Shown here piece by piece: positions 1 through 9,549 of a stretch of 64,000 nt of DNA; the first letter of the stretch is position 1; every line of letters starts with the position of its first letter. The stretch is from Saccharopolyspora spinosa NRRL 18395 (lineage in GTDB: Bacteria > Actinomycetota > Actinomycetes > Mycobacteriales > Pseudonocardiaceae), in assembly GCF_000194155.1 (NCBI RefSeq), contig NZ_GL877878.1:2606783-2670782 (forward strand). Reading direction: 5' to 3'. The notes under the pieces were generated by a model. It saw nothing but the letters and a program-made list of their open reading frames with translations, searched no databases and had not been told where the DNA came from. The position numbers and the translations under genes were made by a program.

Positions 1-1
1 A

Positions 2-382
2 CTGCTGGAGCTGTTCGGCGTCGGCCCCGAAACCGCCGGCCAGCTGCTGACCTCCGCCGGGGACAACCCCGAACGCATGCGCTCCGAAGCAGCGTTCGCG
101 CACCTGACCGCGGCCGCACCGATCCCCGCGTCCTCCGGCCGCACCCACCGCCACCGCCTCAACCGCGGCGGCGACCGCGCCGCCAACAACGCCCTGCACA
201 CCATCGTCCTGGTCCGCATGCGCCACGACGAACGCACCCGCGCCTACGTCCAACGCCGCACCAAGGAAGGACTCTCGAAGAAAGAGATCATGCGCTGCCT
301 CAAACGATTCGTCGCCCGCGAGGTCTACCACGCCCTGACCACCACACAAGTCACCCAAAACGACCTTGCACCCGCCGCTTGA
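2..382 (+). CDS. IS110-family transposase, C-terminal part (runs in from the left edge)
   Basis: The reading frame is already open at base 2 and stops with TGA at 380-382, so only about 126 residues are in the window. The segment starts with a helix-hairpin-helix-like stretch (LFGVGPETAGQLL) and continues with the GGDRAANNALHTIV motif, which is typical of the C-terminal Transposase_20 domain of IS110/IS1111 enzymes. Those enzymes have an N-terminal DEDD catalytic domain, which must lie outside the window. The element right end probably falls shortly after the stop. IS110 elements usually lack terminal inverted repeats, so I cannot fix the boundary. Several decayed genes follow within 5 kb. 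Confidence 0.85.
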   Translation: MLELFGVGPETAGQLLTSAGDNPERMRSEAAFAHLTAAAPIPASSGRTHRHRLNRGGDRAANNALHTIVLVRMRHDERTRAYVQRRTKEGLSKKEIMRCLKRFVAREVYHALTTTQVTQNDLAPAA

Positions 383-397
383 CATCTATAGGAGCAT

Positions 398-428
398 CCG
401 TTCACGCCTCCTGTGACCAGATGAACGG
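398..428. repeat. GAACGG/CCGTTC inverted repeat (family C copy)
   Basis: Seven-base arms CCGTTCA (398-404) and TGAACGG (422-428) flank a 17-base spacer just after the transposase stop. The same arm sequence recurs at 3081-3116 and in the tandem array at 46255-46459. It may be a terminator or a dispersed palindrome; the short arms keep confidence low. Confidence 0.4.
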
Positions 429-475
429 TCCGCTTCAGATGACCGGCCACCACTGCGCACGACTACGCTGAGCGC

Positions 476-1375
476 ATGAACGCGTTCAGCCTCAGCGGCG
501 CACCGATGATCCTGGACGGCGGCCTGGCCACCGAGCTGGAAGCGCAGGGCCACGACCTCTCCGATGCGTTGTGGTCGGCGCGTCTGCTGGCGGATGCGCC
601 GGAGGAGATCGTCGCGGCGCATGCCGCGTTCTTCCGGGCGGGCGCGGAGATCGCGACGACCGCGAGCTACCAGGCGAGTTTCGAGGGGTTCGCGGAGCGC
701 GGCATCGAGCGCGCCGAAGCGGCGAAGCTGATGCGGCGGAGCGTGGAACTGGCCCGGCTGGCCGGGGAAGTGGAGCCGGGCCGGCACCGCTGGGTGGCGG
801 CGTCGATCGGCCCGTACGGCGCGATGCTCGCAGACGGCTCGGAGTACCGGGGCCGGTACGGCCTGACGAAGCGCGAGCTGCACGACTTCCACCGGCCGCG
901 GCTGGAGGTGCTCGCGGAGTCCCGCCCGGACATCTTCGCCCTGGAGACCGTCCCGGACATAGACGAGGCGGAAGCGCTGGTGGACGCGGTCGCGGACCTG
1001 GACGTCCCGGCCTGGCTGTCGTTCACGATCAGCGGCGAGCAGACCCGGGCCGGCCAGCCCCTGGCAGAAGCGTTCGCCGTGGCGGCGGACAGCGACGCGA
1101 TCATCGCGGTCGGGGTCAACTGCTCGGCGCCGGACGACGTGCTGACCGCGATCGAGATCGCCAGCGCCACGGTGGAAAAGCCGATCGTCGTCTACCCCAA
1201 CAGCGGAGAGGGCTGGGACGCGCAGCGGCGCGCATGGACGGGCCGCGCCCGGCTGTCGGCGGAGCAGGCCCGCAGCTGGCGCGCGGCGGGCGCCCACGTG
1301 ATCGGCGGCTGCTGCCGGGTGCGCCCGGAGGACATCACGGCGGTGGCGGACGCGCTGACTGATCCGGCGGCCTGA
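476..1375 (+). CDS. mmuM: Homocysteine S-methyltransferase
   Basis: This 299-residue protein transfers a methyl group from S-methylmethionine (or S-adenosylmethionine) to homocysteine to give methionine in the cytosol. It begins with the LDGGLATELE segment of the family. The three zinc ligands of the fold are visible: Cys216 in GVNCS and Cys279-Cys280 in GGCCR near the end. The length fits the MmuM/YagD group, so the gene looks complete. The ATG at 476 has only a weak ribosome site. It stands alone between an IS110 end and a decayed sialidase gene, so it appears to be an accessory or relocated gene rather than part of an operon. Confidence 0.9.
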   Translation: MNAFSLSGAPMILDGGLATELEAQGHDLSDALWSARLLADAPEEIVAAHAAFFRAGAEIATTASYQASFEGFAERGIERAEAAKLMRRSVELARLAGEVEPGRHRWVAASIGPYGAMLADGSEYRGRYGLTKRELHDFHRPRLEVLAESRPDIFALETVPDIDEAEALVDAVADLDVPAWLSFTISGEQTRAGQPLAEAFAVAADSDAIIAVGVNCSAPDDVLTAIEIASATVEKPIVVYPNSGEGWDAQRRAWTGRARLSAEQARSWRAAGAHVIGGCCRVRPEDITAVADALTDPAA

Positions 1376-1500
1376 TCGGGCGGTGGGCCGTCCGCCACCG
1401 AGGCCAAGCATTTACCGGACAGTTAAGCGACAAGTTTCTTATCCGACATACCGGATCTGCGGTGCAATGCCTCATCCGTTCGTCGGCGAACGGACGGGGC

Positions 1501-2150
1501 ATGCGCGGGATGACCAAACTCGTGGGGGCGGCCGCCGGAGCGGCGCAGCTGTGCCTGGGCGCGCCCGAGGCATCCGCGACCAACGAACCAATGGCGATCA
1601 GCGGAACGACGATCTTCACCAAGGGCGAGGGCGGCTACAACTGCTTCCGCATCCCCGCCCTGGTGCGCACCCAGGACGCAGCACTCTGCTGGCGTTCGCG
1701 GAGGGCCGCCACAACAACTGCGACGACGCCAGCAACATCGACGTCGTGTTCAAGCGTTCGACGGGAAGACATGGCGACCGCTGGAACTCGTCACCGACGG
1801 ACCCGGGGACACCCGGGGCAACCCGGTGCCGATCGTGGACCGGGCCACCGTCCGGATCACGTTGCTGACGAGGCACAACCCTGGCCCGGATTGCTCCGGC
1901 AATGGCTGCACCAAGACACCTTTCCTACAGCACAGCACGAACCTGCAAGGTACGCAGTGGACCAAACCGGTGGCGCAGCCGCAGCTGAAGAAGCCGGAGA
2001 GGAACACCTGGTACGCCAAGGGACCGGGCCACGGCCTGCAGATGACCCGCGGCGACCACGTGAACCGGATGGCTGCGGGCATCACTTCGAAGGCGGTAGC
2101 GGCGTGAGGCGCTGGGATGGTCTTCAGCGATGACGGCGGCGATACCACGG
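1501..2150 (+). pseudogene. Decayed secreted sialidase (exo-alpha-sialidase, BNR-repeat)
   Basis: The gene starts at ATG 1501 with a secretory leader (charged start, then an Ala/Gly-rich core). It keeps the sialidase FRIP motif in the phrase YNCFRIPALV. The family text then jumps between all three frames: LLAFAEGRHNNCDD near 1700, IVDRAT near 1830, TKTPFLQHS near 1915, and an Asp-box SDDGGDT near 2125. At least three frameshifts are needed, and the protein is cut off after about 215 residues where a normal sialidase needs 350 or more. The 3' end runs directly into the remains of an oppositely oriented amylase gene at about 2150. Confidence 0.75.
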
Positions 2151-3000
2151 CCTACTCGCTCGGCAGCGGCGTCTGGCTCGGCAGATTCGCCAATCCGGCG
2201 AGGCTTCCGCTCTTGAACGCGTTGGCGACAGTGCCGTAGTTAGGCGAACTCGGTCGCGTCACGGTTGCCGGTGTACTCCCCCGCCGTCGCCGTGCCGTCC
2301 GCGATCACCTCCTGGAAGACGTACGGCTTCGCGCCCGTCCAGGCACGGTCCGCAAAGCCCCGAAGATCGCGCCGACGTCCTCCGGCGGCATGCGCTTGAC
2401 GCCGTCCACCCGGAACCCGGAAACACCCCGGCTCACCAGGTCGTTGAGGTAGGCGATCTCGGTGTTGCGCACGTACTCGGACGCGGTCGCCAGGTCCGCC
2501 AGCCCGACGAGCTCGCAGTTGCGCACCTCCCACTTGTCGCCTTAATTGCTGATTTCCCAGCGGCAGCCGTGGAAATCGGCGTCCGAGTGGACGCCCGGGT
2601 AGGAGTGCTTCTCGTAGGTCGAGCCGCCGCTGCCCCGGCCCGCTCCCGACGGAGCCGGTGCCGCTCATGTGGTTCACCACGGCATCGATGTAATCTCCAC
2701 GCCTGCGGCGCTGCAGGTCTGCACCGTCGCGGCGAACTGCTCCCGGTCGCCGCACGGGATTCCAGCTGGTAGCTCACCGATTGGTAGTCCTGGTACCAGC
2801 AGTAGCCCTTTCGGCGGGCACCACGTGCTCCTGCGGCGGCGACAACTGGACCGCGCCGAAACCCTTGGGGCCGAGGGAATTGTGCATTCCTGTCCGATGG
2901 ATTCCCACGGCCACTGGAACATCTGGATGATCGGCCCGTTGACCGGGGCCGTGGCCGGTGCCTCCGGAGCGCCCGTCACGACGGGCACCAGTGCCGCGCC
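2151..3000 (-). pseudogene. Decayed secreted alpha-amylase (GH13)
   Basis: On the minus strand the amylase text can be followed across three frames. IIQMFQWPWESIGQEC (near 2930) comes first, then GFGAVQLSPPQEHV and VVNHMSG near 2680, GFRVDGVKRM with the nucleophile Asp near 2400, and FQEVIADG with the acid/base Glu near 2305. A final trace, TVANAFKSGSLAGLANL, continues down to about 2160 beyond an in-frame stop. An N-terminal signal peptide is not clear and the C-terminal half is missing. The truncation point meets the truncated end of the sialidase pseudogene, which suggests one deletion joined them. Confidence 0.7.
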
Positions 3001-3080
3001 GCCCTGGATGACGTTTTCCGCAGCTGATCGCCCGGGAGCGCCTTCGGGTGCCGCAGAGCCTGTTCTGGAATGCGCTGGTT

Positions 3081-3116
3081 GAAGCGAACGGACCGGGTGT
3101 ACAGGCCGTTCGCTTC
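3081..3116. repeat. GAACGG/CCGTTC hairpin (family C copy)
   Basis: Perfect 11-base arms, GAAGCGAACGG at 3081-3091 and CCGTTCGCTTC at 3106-3116, enclose a 14-base loop. The hairpin lies between the amylase remnant and the 3' end of adoK. It shares its arm core with the copies at 398-428 and 46255-46459. Confidence 0.6.
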
Positions 3117-3246
3117 ACACCAATTGGCAAGGCGGAACCACCTCGTTCCCGCCGGTCCGCCACCAGAACCTTGAGGCAGAACGAGGTCCTAAACAGGCTC
3201 TACAGCCGTGAGCAGCACTCACGGGCCTGACTAGCCGAAGCATCGC

Positions 3247-4592
<1,346 letters not shown>

Positions 4593-4628
4593 ACCTCGCC
4601 CGCAGACCCAACCCCGGGTGGGGTGCAG

Positions 4629-4669
4629 AGTGAGGGGCACCGTGCCCGAGTAACCGGTGGTCCCTCACT
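4629..4669 (+). terminator. Hairpin downstream of the S4-domain gene
   Basis: Arms AGTGAGGG (4629-4636) and CCCTCACT (4662-4669) are perfectly complementary and lie 36 bases after the S4 stop codon. No T-run follows, as is usual in actinobacteria. The loop is long, so this is a likely but unproven terminator. Confidence 0.5.
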
Positions 4670-5380
4670 TGACACCGGTTCGCGTCAGAGCGCCCGGCTC
4701 GGAGACGGGGCGCCGTAACCGGGCCTGCGCCATGATCTTCCGCGGGTCGAAGGCGGCAATCGGCCAGTCCGCGCCGAGCGCGACGTGACCGCCCGCGGCG
4801 AGGATGTCGCGATAGCGTCGCTCAACGAGCCGACGATGCCGATCGTGTCGTCGACCGTCCCAGGCAGGCACCACGGCGCGAGGACGGTCCGCACCCGTGA
4901 GGTCACCGCGCTCGTCGAGCTGTTCGAAGACCTTGTCGGTGCCCGGCCAGTACGCCAGGTCCCAGCATGTGCGCGCCGGTGATGCCCACCGCGTTCTGGG
5001 CGCGGTGCAGGTCGGCGACCCGCCTGGCGAGTTCGTCGAGTTCCAGCGACGGCATTGCGGCGCTGCCGAGCATCACGGCCGATGTCTCGTGCAGCTCGCC
5101 GGTCGGCGTGCCGTCTGCGTCGACCGGCGACCGCCGAGCGGTCGGCGGACTCCACCGCACCAGTGATCCCGGCCCGTTGGAGCTCACGTGTGTTCATCAG
5201 CGCGGTTTGCGCGTCGATCATCAAGAGGTACGCCGGGTGGTCACCGATCGCTTCGTCGATGTGCTGGCGGTGCAGCCAATCCGGGACGAACGCGTTGTAC
5301 TGCGGGCCGCGCTCAATCAGGCATTCGCCGCGCCCCAGCCGGGCGCTCTCCCCGCGCAGTTTCGCTTGCCGCTCCGCCAT
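4665..5380 (-). pseudogene. Decayed amidohydrolase (Amidohydro_3, YtcJ-like)
   Basis: The minus strand carries amidohydrolase pieces in different frames. FVPDWLHRQHIDEAIGDHPAYLL with ALMNTRELQRAGIT lies around 5180-5320. VDADGTPTGELHETS lies around 5080-5130. HVALGADWPIAAFDPRKIM, which contains the late metal-site Asp of the family, lies around 4740-4800. Intact YtcJ-type enzymes run 500-550 residues, so this copy has lost the N-terminal metal-binding HxH region and most of the barrel as well as suffering at least two frameshifts. It lies between two conserved housekeeping genes, so it is probably a decayed insertion. Confidence 0.7.
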
Positions 5381-5544
5381 TGGTCTACCTCCGCGTGCGA
5401 GACGTCGATGCCATCGCGGACGCGTTCGGCGTCCGGGCCGAAGACGCTCCGTGGGCGCGTGAATCGGACTGCGCGACCCCGACGGAAACCGGCGGTGGAG
5501 GCCCGCCCACGGAATGAGCGCTGCCCCGACCCCGGACAGCAAGA

Positions 5545-5570
5545 AGGCCGGCACCCGCGGGCACCGGCCT
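5545..5570 (-). terminator. Terminator of erpA
   Basis: AGGCCGG (5545-5551) and CCGGCCT (5564-5570) form a GC-rich stem, with further pairing across the CCGCGG centre. It is 23 bases past the erpA stop codon on the minus strand, with TCTTGCTG following in the direction of transcription. Confidence 0.65.
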
Positions 5571-5592
5571 CATGCCAGATCGGCTTGCTCGA

Positions 5593-5958
5593 TCAGTGGA
5601 ACGAGTCGCCGCAGGCGCACGACCCGCCCGCGTTCGGGTTGTCGATGGTGAAGCCCTGCTTCTCGATGGAGTCGACGAAGTCGATCACCGCGCCCTGCAG
5701 GTAGGGAGCGCTCATCCGGTCGACGACCACGCCCAGGCCCTCGAAGTCCCGCCGAGCGTCGCCGTCGAGGCTGCGCTCGTCGAAGAAGAGCTGGTAGCGC
5801 AGGCCCGCGCAGCCACCCGGCTGGACGGCGATGCGCAGGTGCATGTCGTCACGGCCCTCCTGGTCGAGCAGGGCCTTGGCCTTCTGGGCCGCCGCGTCGG
5901 TCAACGTGACACCGTGGGCAGGCGCCTCGGCCTCGGTCGTGGTGTTCGGGGCGGTCAT
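5593..5958 (-). CDS. erpA: Iron-sulfur cluster insertion protein, HesB/IscA family
   Basis: The 121-residue A-type carrier passes Fe-S clusters to target apoproteins. All three cluster-ligating cysteines of the family are present: one in PGGCAGLRY and two in the C-terminal CAC of GGSCACGDS. Length matches the actinobacterial protein (Rv2204c position in M. tuberculosis). The start ATG at 5958 is preceded by AGGGAGAG. It is divergent from the DUF3043 gene and has its own terminator. A plausible client in this window is the Fe-S enzyme lipoyl synthase (lipA); that link is inference. Confidence 0.92.
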   Translation of the reverse strand: MTAPNTTTEAEAPAHGVTLTDAAAQKAKALLDQEGRDDMHLRIAVQPGGCAGLRYQLFFDERSLDGDARRDFEGLGVVVDRMSAPYLQGAVIDFVDSIEKQGFTIDNPNAGGSCACGDSFH

Positions 5959-6186
5959 GGACTCTCCCTAGAGGTCTCGCTCGTCCGATTCCGGCGTGAG
6001 GTGCAACCACAGCCGGAGTCGCGCTATTCCCGCGGGCGCCGCCCGGGGGAGCTACGTCTTGTCTCCTCCGCCTATGGTGGCACAGTTACCCGCCTAGCTG
6101 GTGTGATGTGGCCTCCCGATGTCGGATCCGCCCGCTGGTGTCCGGTCTGCTGCAGCCCCGACCGGGGCGTCGAATACCCTGGAGGA

Positions 6187-6831
6187 GTGAGGTTCCTTCG
6201 CCGTAGCAGCGCTGAGCAGACCGCCACCACCGAGTCCGACGCGGAGACCGGTCAGGCTGCGGCGGAACATGCCGCCAACCACAACCACACCCCGAAGAAG
6301 GGGAAGCCGACGCCGAAGCGCCGGGACGCGGAGGGCAAGCGGCGCGGCCCGGTCCCGCCGCCGCCGAAGAACCAGCGCGAGGCGATCAAACGGTCCCGTG
6401 GCAACAAGGATGAGCGCCGGCAGGCCGCGCGGGAGCGCCGCGAGCGGATGATGCAGGGCGACGACCGCTACCTGATGCCCCGCGACAAGGGTCCGGTCCG
6501 TGCTTACGTGCGCGACCTGGTCGACACCCGGCGGCACCTGATGGGCCTGTTCATGCCGCTGGTGCTGATCGTGTTCGCCACCACGCTGGCGCAGAACCTG
6601 GTGGTCCAGCAGTACGCGACGCTGGCGTGCATGGCGCTGCTGGTGATGATGGTCGTCGAGGGCACCCTGCTGGGCCGGTATGTGAACAAGCGCGTGCGCG
6701 CGAAGTACCCGGATCACAAGGACCGCCCGCTCTCCCTGGGCTGGTACGCCTTCACCCGGGCCATGCAGATCCGCAAGCTCCGGGTTCCCCGCCCCCGCTA
6801 CACCCCCAAGGACATCGCCAAGATCGGCTGA
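6187..6831 (+). CDS. DUF3043 membrane protein
   Basis: This 214-residue protein has a highly basic, disordered N-terminal half (KKGKPTPKRRD, RRQAARERRERM). Two transmembrane helices follow at about residues 117-137 and 142-161, then a basic C-terminal tail. It matches the DUF3043 family, at the Rv2206 position just before the cobalamin genes in mycobacteria. I choose GTG 6187 because the product then begins VRFLRR, like the family's usual start. The frame is open much further upstream, but that part is not protein-like. GGAGG lies almost against the start codon, which is unusually tight. The function is unknown. Confidence 0.85.
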   Translation: MRFLRRSSAEQTATTESDAETGQAAAEHAANHNHTPKKGKPTPKRRDAEGKRRGPVPPPPKNQREAIKRSRGNKDERRQAARERRERMMQGDDRYLMPRDKGPVRAYVRDLVDTRRHLMGLFMPLVLIVFATTLAQNLVVQQYATLACMALLVMMVVEGTLLGRYVNKRVRAKYPDHKDRPLSLGWYAFTRAMQIRKLRVPRPRYTPKDIAKIG

Positions 6832-6933
6832 TCCCAGCGCTCGTCGACGGCTGTCACACCGACCGCGGTCATCTGATCGATCCGGGTAGCGTCACTGCGA
6901 CGTCGTAGGTAAGTGGACCGGAGGTTTCGTCGG

Positions 6934-7479
6934 GTGGCTGTGCGCACGTTGGTGCTCGGTGGGGCTCGTTCCGGCAAGTCCGCGCACGCCGAGGGTTTGG
7001 TCTCGGAATCCTCCCCTGTCACCTACGTCGCGACCGCGCGGCGCGATCCCGACGACGCCGAGTGGGCCGAGCGGATCGCCCTGCACGTCTCCCGGCGCCC
7101 CGGCACCTGGCGGACCGTGGAAGCCGGCGACGCCGATTCGCTGCTCCGTGTGCTGGCCGATGCCGACCCCGGGGCTACCGTGCTGGTGGATGACCTGGCC
7201 ACCTGGCTGACCGGCGTGCTCGAAGACGCCGGCGCGTGGGATCGCGACCCCGGCGCGCTCGACGTGGTGGCCGGGCACTGTTCCCGGTTGGTCGAGGCCG
7301 TCGCCGGGTGCCGGGCCCGGTTGGTGGTCGTTTCCGCCGAAGTCGGCCTCGGCGTCGTCCCGGCGACCAGGTCTGGAAGGCTGTTCCGGGACGAGCTCGG
7401 TTCGCTCAACGCCCGGCTGGCCGACGTATCCGACGAGGTAGTCCTGCTCGTGGCCGGACTTCCGCTCCGCATCCGCTGA
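6934..7479 (+). CDS. cobU: Adenosylcobinamide kinase / adenosylcobinamide-phosphate guanylyltransferase
   Basis: The 181-residue bifunctional enzyme phosphorylates adenosylcobinamide and then guanylylates it to AdoCbi-GDP, the nucleotide-loop precursor of vitamin B12. The P-loop GGARSGKSAHAE is at the extreme N-terminus. The guanylylation-site His lies in the conserved block WAERIALHVSRRP. GTG 6934 is preferred over the GTG at 6913, because GGAGG sits nine bases upstream and family members start just before the P-loop. It is followed by cobT 33 bases later and by overlapping cobS, forming one operon for late cobalamin assembly. Confidence 0.92.
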   Translation: MAVRTLVLGGARSGKSAHAEGLVSESSPVTYVATARRDPDDAEWAERIALHVSRRPGTWRTVEAGDADSLLRVLADADPGATVLVDDLATWLTGVLEDAGAWDRDPGALDVVAGHCSRLVEAVAGCRARLVVVSAEVGLGVVPATRSGRLFRDELGSLNARLADVSDEVVLLVAGLPLRIR

Positions 7480-7512
7480 CCCCAGACGCGCCGAACAAAC
7501 GGAGGTTGTCGC

Positions 7513-8655
7513 TTGTCCACCGACCAGAACCAGTCCGGCCCGATCGGGTTCCCGGCGGTACCGGCACCCGACGAGCAGGCCCTGCGGCAGGCGGTCGCCC
7601 GGCACGAGCAGTTGACCAAGCCCGCCGGATCGCTGGGGCGGCTGGAAGAAATCGGCGTCTGGGTCGCATCCCGGCAGGGCAACTGCCCCCCGCGCCCCTT
7701 CACCCGCCCCCGCGTGGTCGTCTTCGCCGGGGACCACGGCATCGCGGCGCACGGCGTCTCGGCCTACCCCAGCGACGTGACCGGCCAGATGGTCAGCAAC
7801 TTCCTAAGCGGCGGCGCGGCGGTGAACGTGCTGGCCACCAACGCCAGCGCGACGGTGCGAGTGGTGGACATGTCGGTCAACACCGACACCCCGCCGGTGG
7901 TCAGCGCGCACAAGGTGCGGCGCGGGTCGGGTGCGATCGACCGGGAGGACGCCCTCACCACCGACGAGGTAGACGCCGCTATCAACGCCGGGCGCACCAT
8001 CGCCGACGAGGAAGTGGACTCCGGCGCCGACCTGCTCATCGCCGGCGACATGGGCATCGGCAACACCACCCCGGCGGCGGTGCTGATCGCCGCGCTGACC
8101 GGGACCGAACCGGTGGCGGTGGTCGGCCGCGGCACCGGCATCGACGACAACGCCTGGATGCGCAAGACCGCCGCGGTCCGGGATGCGTTGCGCCGTGCCC
8201 GCAAGGTGCTGAACGACCCGGTGGCACTGCTGCGGACCTCGGCGGGAGCCGACATCGCCGCGCTGACCGCGTTCCTCGCGCAGGCCGCGGTTCGGCGCAC
8301 CCCGGTGCTGCTGGACGGGGTGGTGGTGGGTGCGGCGGCGCTGGTCGCCGAGGAACTCGCGCCCGGCGCCCGGCAGTGGTGGCTAGCCGGTCACCGCTCC
8401 GCCGAACCTGGCGGGCCGCTGGTGCTCGACCACCTCGATCTCACCCCGGTTCTCGACCTGGGGATGCGGCTCGGCGAGGGCTCCGGGGCACTCACCGCAC
8501 TGCCGGTGGTCACCGCCGCGGTGCGGGTGCTCGGTGAGATGGCGACCTTCGCCGAAGCCGGTGTCGGCGGCCCGACCGAACCCGGCGCGAGCGGCCCGAC
8601 CGAACCCGGCGCGAGCGGCCCGACCGAACCCGACGCGAGCGGCCCGACGGCGTGA
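7513..8655 (+). CDS. cobT: Nicotinate-nucleotide--dimethylbenzimidazole phosphoribosyltransferase
   Basis: The 380-residue enzyme makes alpha-ribazole phosphate, the lower ligand precursor of cobalamin. TTG 7513 is the start, with GGAGG seven bases upstream. Conserved blocks include [27 protein letters not shown] and [13 protein letters not shown], and the catalytic Glu lies in the C-terminal MRLGEGSGA. The last 30 residues are unusual: an eight-residue unit GPTEPGAS is repeated three times plus a partial copy, encoded by near-identical 24-bp repeats, after the normal family end MATFAEAGV. The stop codon overlaps the GTG start of cobS, so translation is probably coupled. Confidence 0.93.
   Translation: MSTDQNQSGPIGFPAVPAPDEQALRQAVARHEQLTKPAGSLGRLEEIGVWVASRQGNCPPRPFTRPRVVVFAGDHGIAAHGVSAYPSDVTGQMVSNFLSGGAAVNVLATNASATVRVVDMSVNTDTPPVVSAHKVRRGSGAIDREDALTTDEVDAAINAGRTIADEEVDSGADLLIAGDMGIGNTTPAAVLIAALTGTEPVAVVGRGTGIDDNAWMRKTAAVRDALRRARKVLNDPVALLRTSAGADIAALTAFLAQAAVRRTPVLLDGVVVGAAALVAEELAPGARQWWLAGHRSAEPGGPLVLDHLDLTPVLDLGMRLGEGSGALTALPVVTAAVRVLGEMATFAEAGVGGPTEPGASGPTEPGASGPTEPDASGPTA
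8569..8652 (+). repeat. 24-bp tandem repeat at the 3' end of cobT
   Basis: Three units (8569-8592, 8593-8616, 8617-8640) and a half unit encode GPTEPGAS. The first two are identical and the third differs at one base (Gly to Asp). The array ends exactly at the cobT stop and cobS start, so copy-number change would alter only the CobT tail. Confidence 0.9.
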
Positions 8656-9407
8656 CGGTGCTGGACGGTCTGCGCCTGGCGGTGTCGTGGCTGAGCGTGC
8701 TACCGGTGCCCGCGCGGCGCGTCGACGACCGCACCTGCCGCCAGGCGATCTCGTTCGCGCCCCTGGTCGGCGCGCTGGTCGGTGCCTTCGGTGCCGCCGC
8801 GCTCTGGGCACTGACCGCGCTCGGCTCTCCCCCGCTGTTGGCCGGGCTGCTCACCGTCGCCGTGTTGGTGCTGGTCACACGGGGTATGCACGTCGACGGC
8901 CTGGCGGACACGGTGGACGGTCTCGGTTGCTACGGGCCACCGGAGCGCGCGCTGAGCGTGATGCGCGACGGCGGCGCGGGGCCGTTCGCGGTGGCCGCTT
9001 TGATCCTCGTGCTCGGCATCCAGGCGGCAAGCCTCGCCGAACTGGCGAACATGCCGCTAACGGTCGTCCTCGCATGTGCGGTGGGCCGCGCGGGATTCGT
9101 GCTGTGCTGCCGAGCCGGACTGCCGGCGGCACGCCCGGAAGGCATGGGTGCGCTGGTAGCGGGCAGCCAACCGACCTGGCTCGTCGCCGCCTGGTGGCTC
9201 GCCCTGCTCGCGGTGGCCGCCGTCGGCTTCGGCTGGCACGCGGCGATCGCCGTGGTCCTCGCCGCAGCCCTGCTACTCGCCCTCACCTGGCACACCCGAC
9301 GCCGCTTCGGCGGAATCACCGGAGACGTCCTAGGCGCCGCCTCCGAACTCGCGACCACAACAGTCCTCGCGACCACGGCGGTCCTCGCCACCACGGCCAT
9401 CGCCTGA
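8652..9407 (+). CDS. cobS: Adenosylcobinamide-GDP ribazoletransferase (cobalamin synthase)
   Basis: This 251-residue integral membrane enzyme joins AdoCbi-GDP with alpha-ribazole (phosphate) to finish adenosylcobalamin. The signature [13 protein letters not shown] (around residues 79-91) holds the metal-binding aspartates. DGGAGPFAV follows, then several hydrophobic spans. It starts at GTG 8652, overlapping the cobT stop in the GTGA arrangement. The C-terminus ends in a repetitive tail, [18 protein letters not shown], from an 18-bp tandem repeat. cobS is the last gene before a cluster of three palindromes that separates it from convergent ilvE. Confidence 0.92.
   Translation: MTVLDGLRLAVSWLSVLPVPARRVDDRTCRQAISFAPLVGALVGAFGAAALWALTALGSPPLLAGLLTVAVLVLVTRGMHVDGLADTVDGLGCYGPPERALSVMRDGGAGPFAVAALILVLGIQAASLAELANMPLTVVLACAVGRAGFVLCCRAGLPAARPEGMGALVAGSQPTWLVAAWWLALLAVAAVGFGWHAAIAVVLAAALLLALTWHTRRRFGGITGDVLGAASELATTTVLATTAVLATTAIA
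9351..9404 (+). repeat. 18-bp tandem repeat at the 3' end of cobS
   Basis: Three in-frame 18-base units (9351-9368, 9369-9386, 9387-9404) encode ATT(T/A)VL-type hexapeptides and end directly at the stop codon. This parallels the repeat tail of the neighbouring cobT but uses a different unit. Confidence 0.8.
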
Positions 9408-9417
9408 CCAAGTCCAC

Positions 9418-9463
9418 CGCAATTTCCATTGAAACCTGAGGTTCGATTTCAATGGAAATTGCG
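9418..9463. repeat. AT-rich inverted repeat, family A copy 1
   Basis: Perfect 17-base arms (9418-9434 and 9447-9463, each built on CAATTTCCATTGAAA) enclose a 12-base spacer ten bases after the cobS stop. The AT-rich stem contrasts with the local GC content. It could act as a bidirectional terminator between convergent cobS and ilvE, but related copies also lie between co-directional genes. Confidence 0.85.
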
Positions 9464-9465
9464 AA

Positions 9466-9499
9466 CCTTCGGCGTGTCGGCATCCCGGCACGCCGAAGG
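9466..9499. terminator. GC-rich hairpin between cobS and ilvE
   Basis: Perfect 11-base arms, CCTTCGGCGTG (9466-9476) and CACGCCGAAGG (9489-9499), enclose a 12-base loop. The position between convergent genes suggests a terminator usable from both sides. Confidence 0.6.
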
Positions 9500-9512
9500 C
9501 TGTGGATAACTT

Positions 9513-9536
9513 CCGCAATTTCCATTGAAATTGCGG
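9513..9536. repeat. AT-rich palindrome, family A copy 2
   Basis: CCGCAATTT (9513-9521) pairs with AAATTGCGG (9528-9536) around a CCATTG centre. It is 13 bases from the ilvE stop on the opposite strand. The core resembles copy 1 and the palindromes at 42346, 51540 and 51603. Confidence 0.8.
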
Positions 9537-9549
9537 ACACCCCTGGCGG

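Noticed and set aside
6832-6933. Possible cobalamin riboswitch before cobU
   Set aside because: The gap is only about 100 bases, too short for the element, and no B12-box-like sequence was seen.
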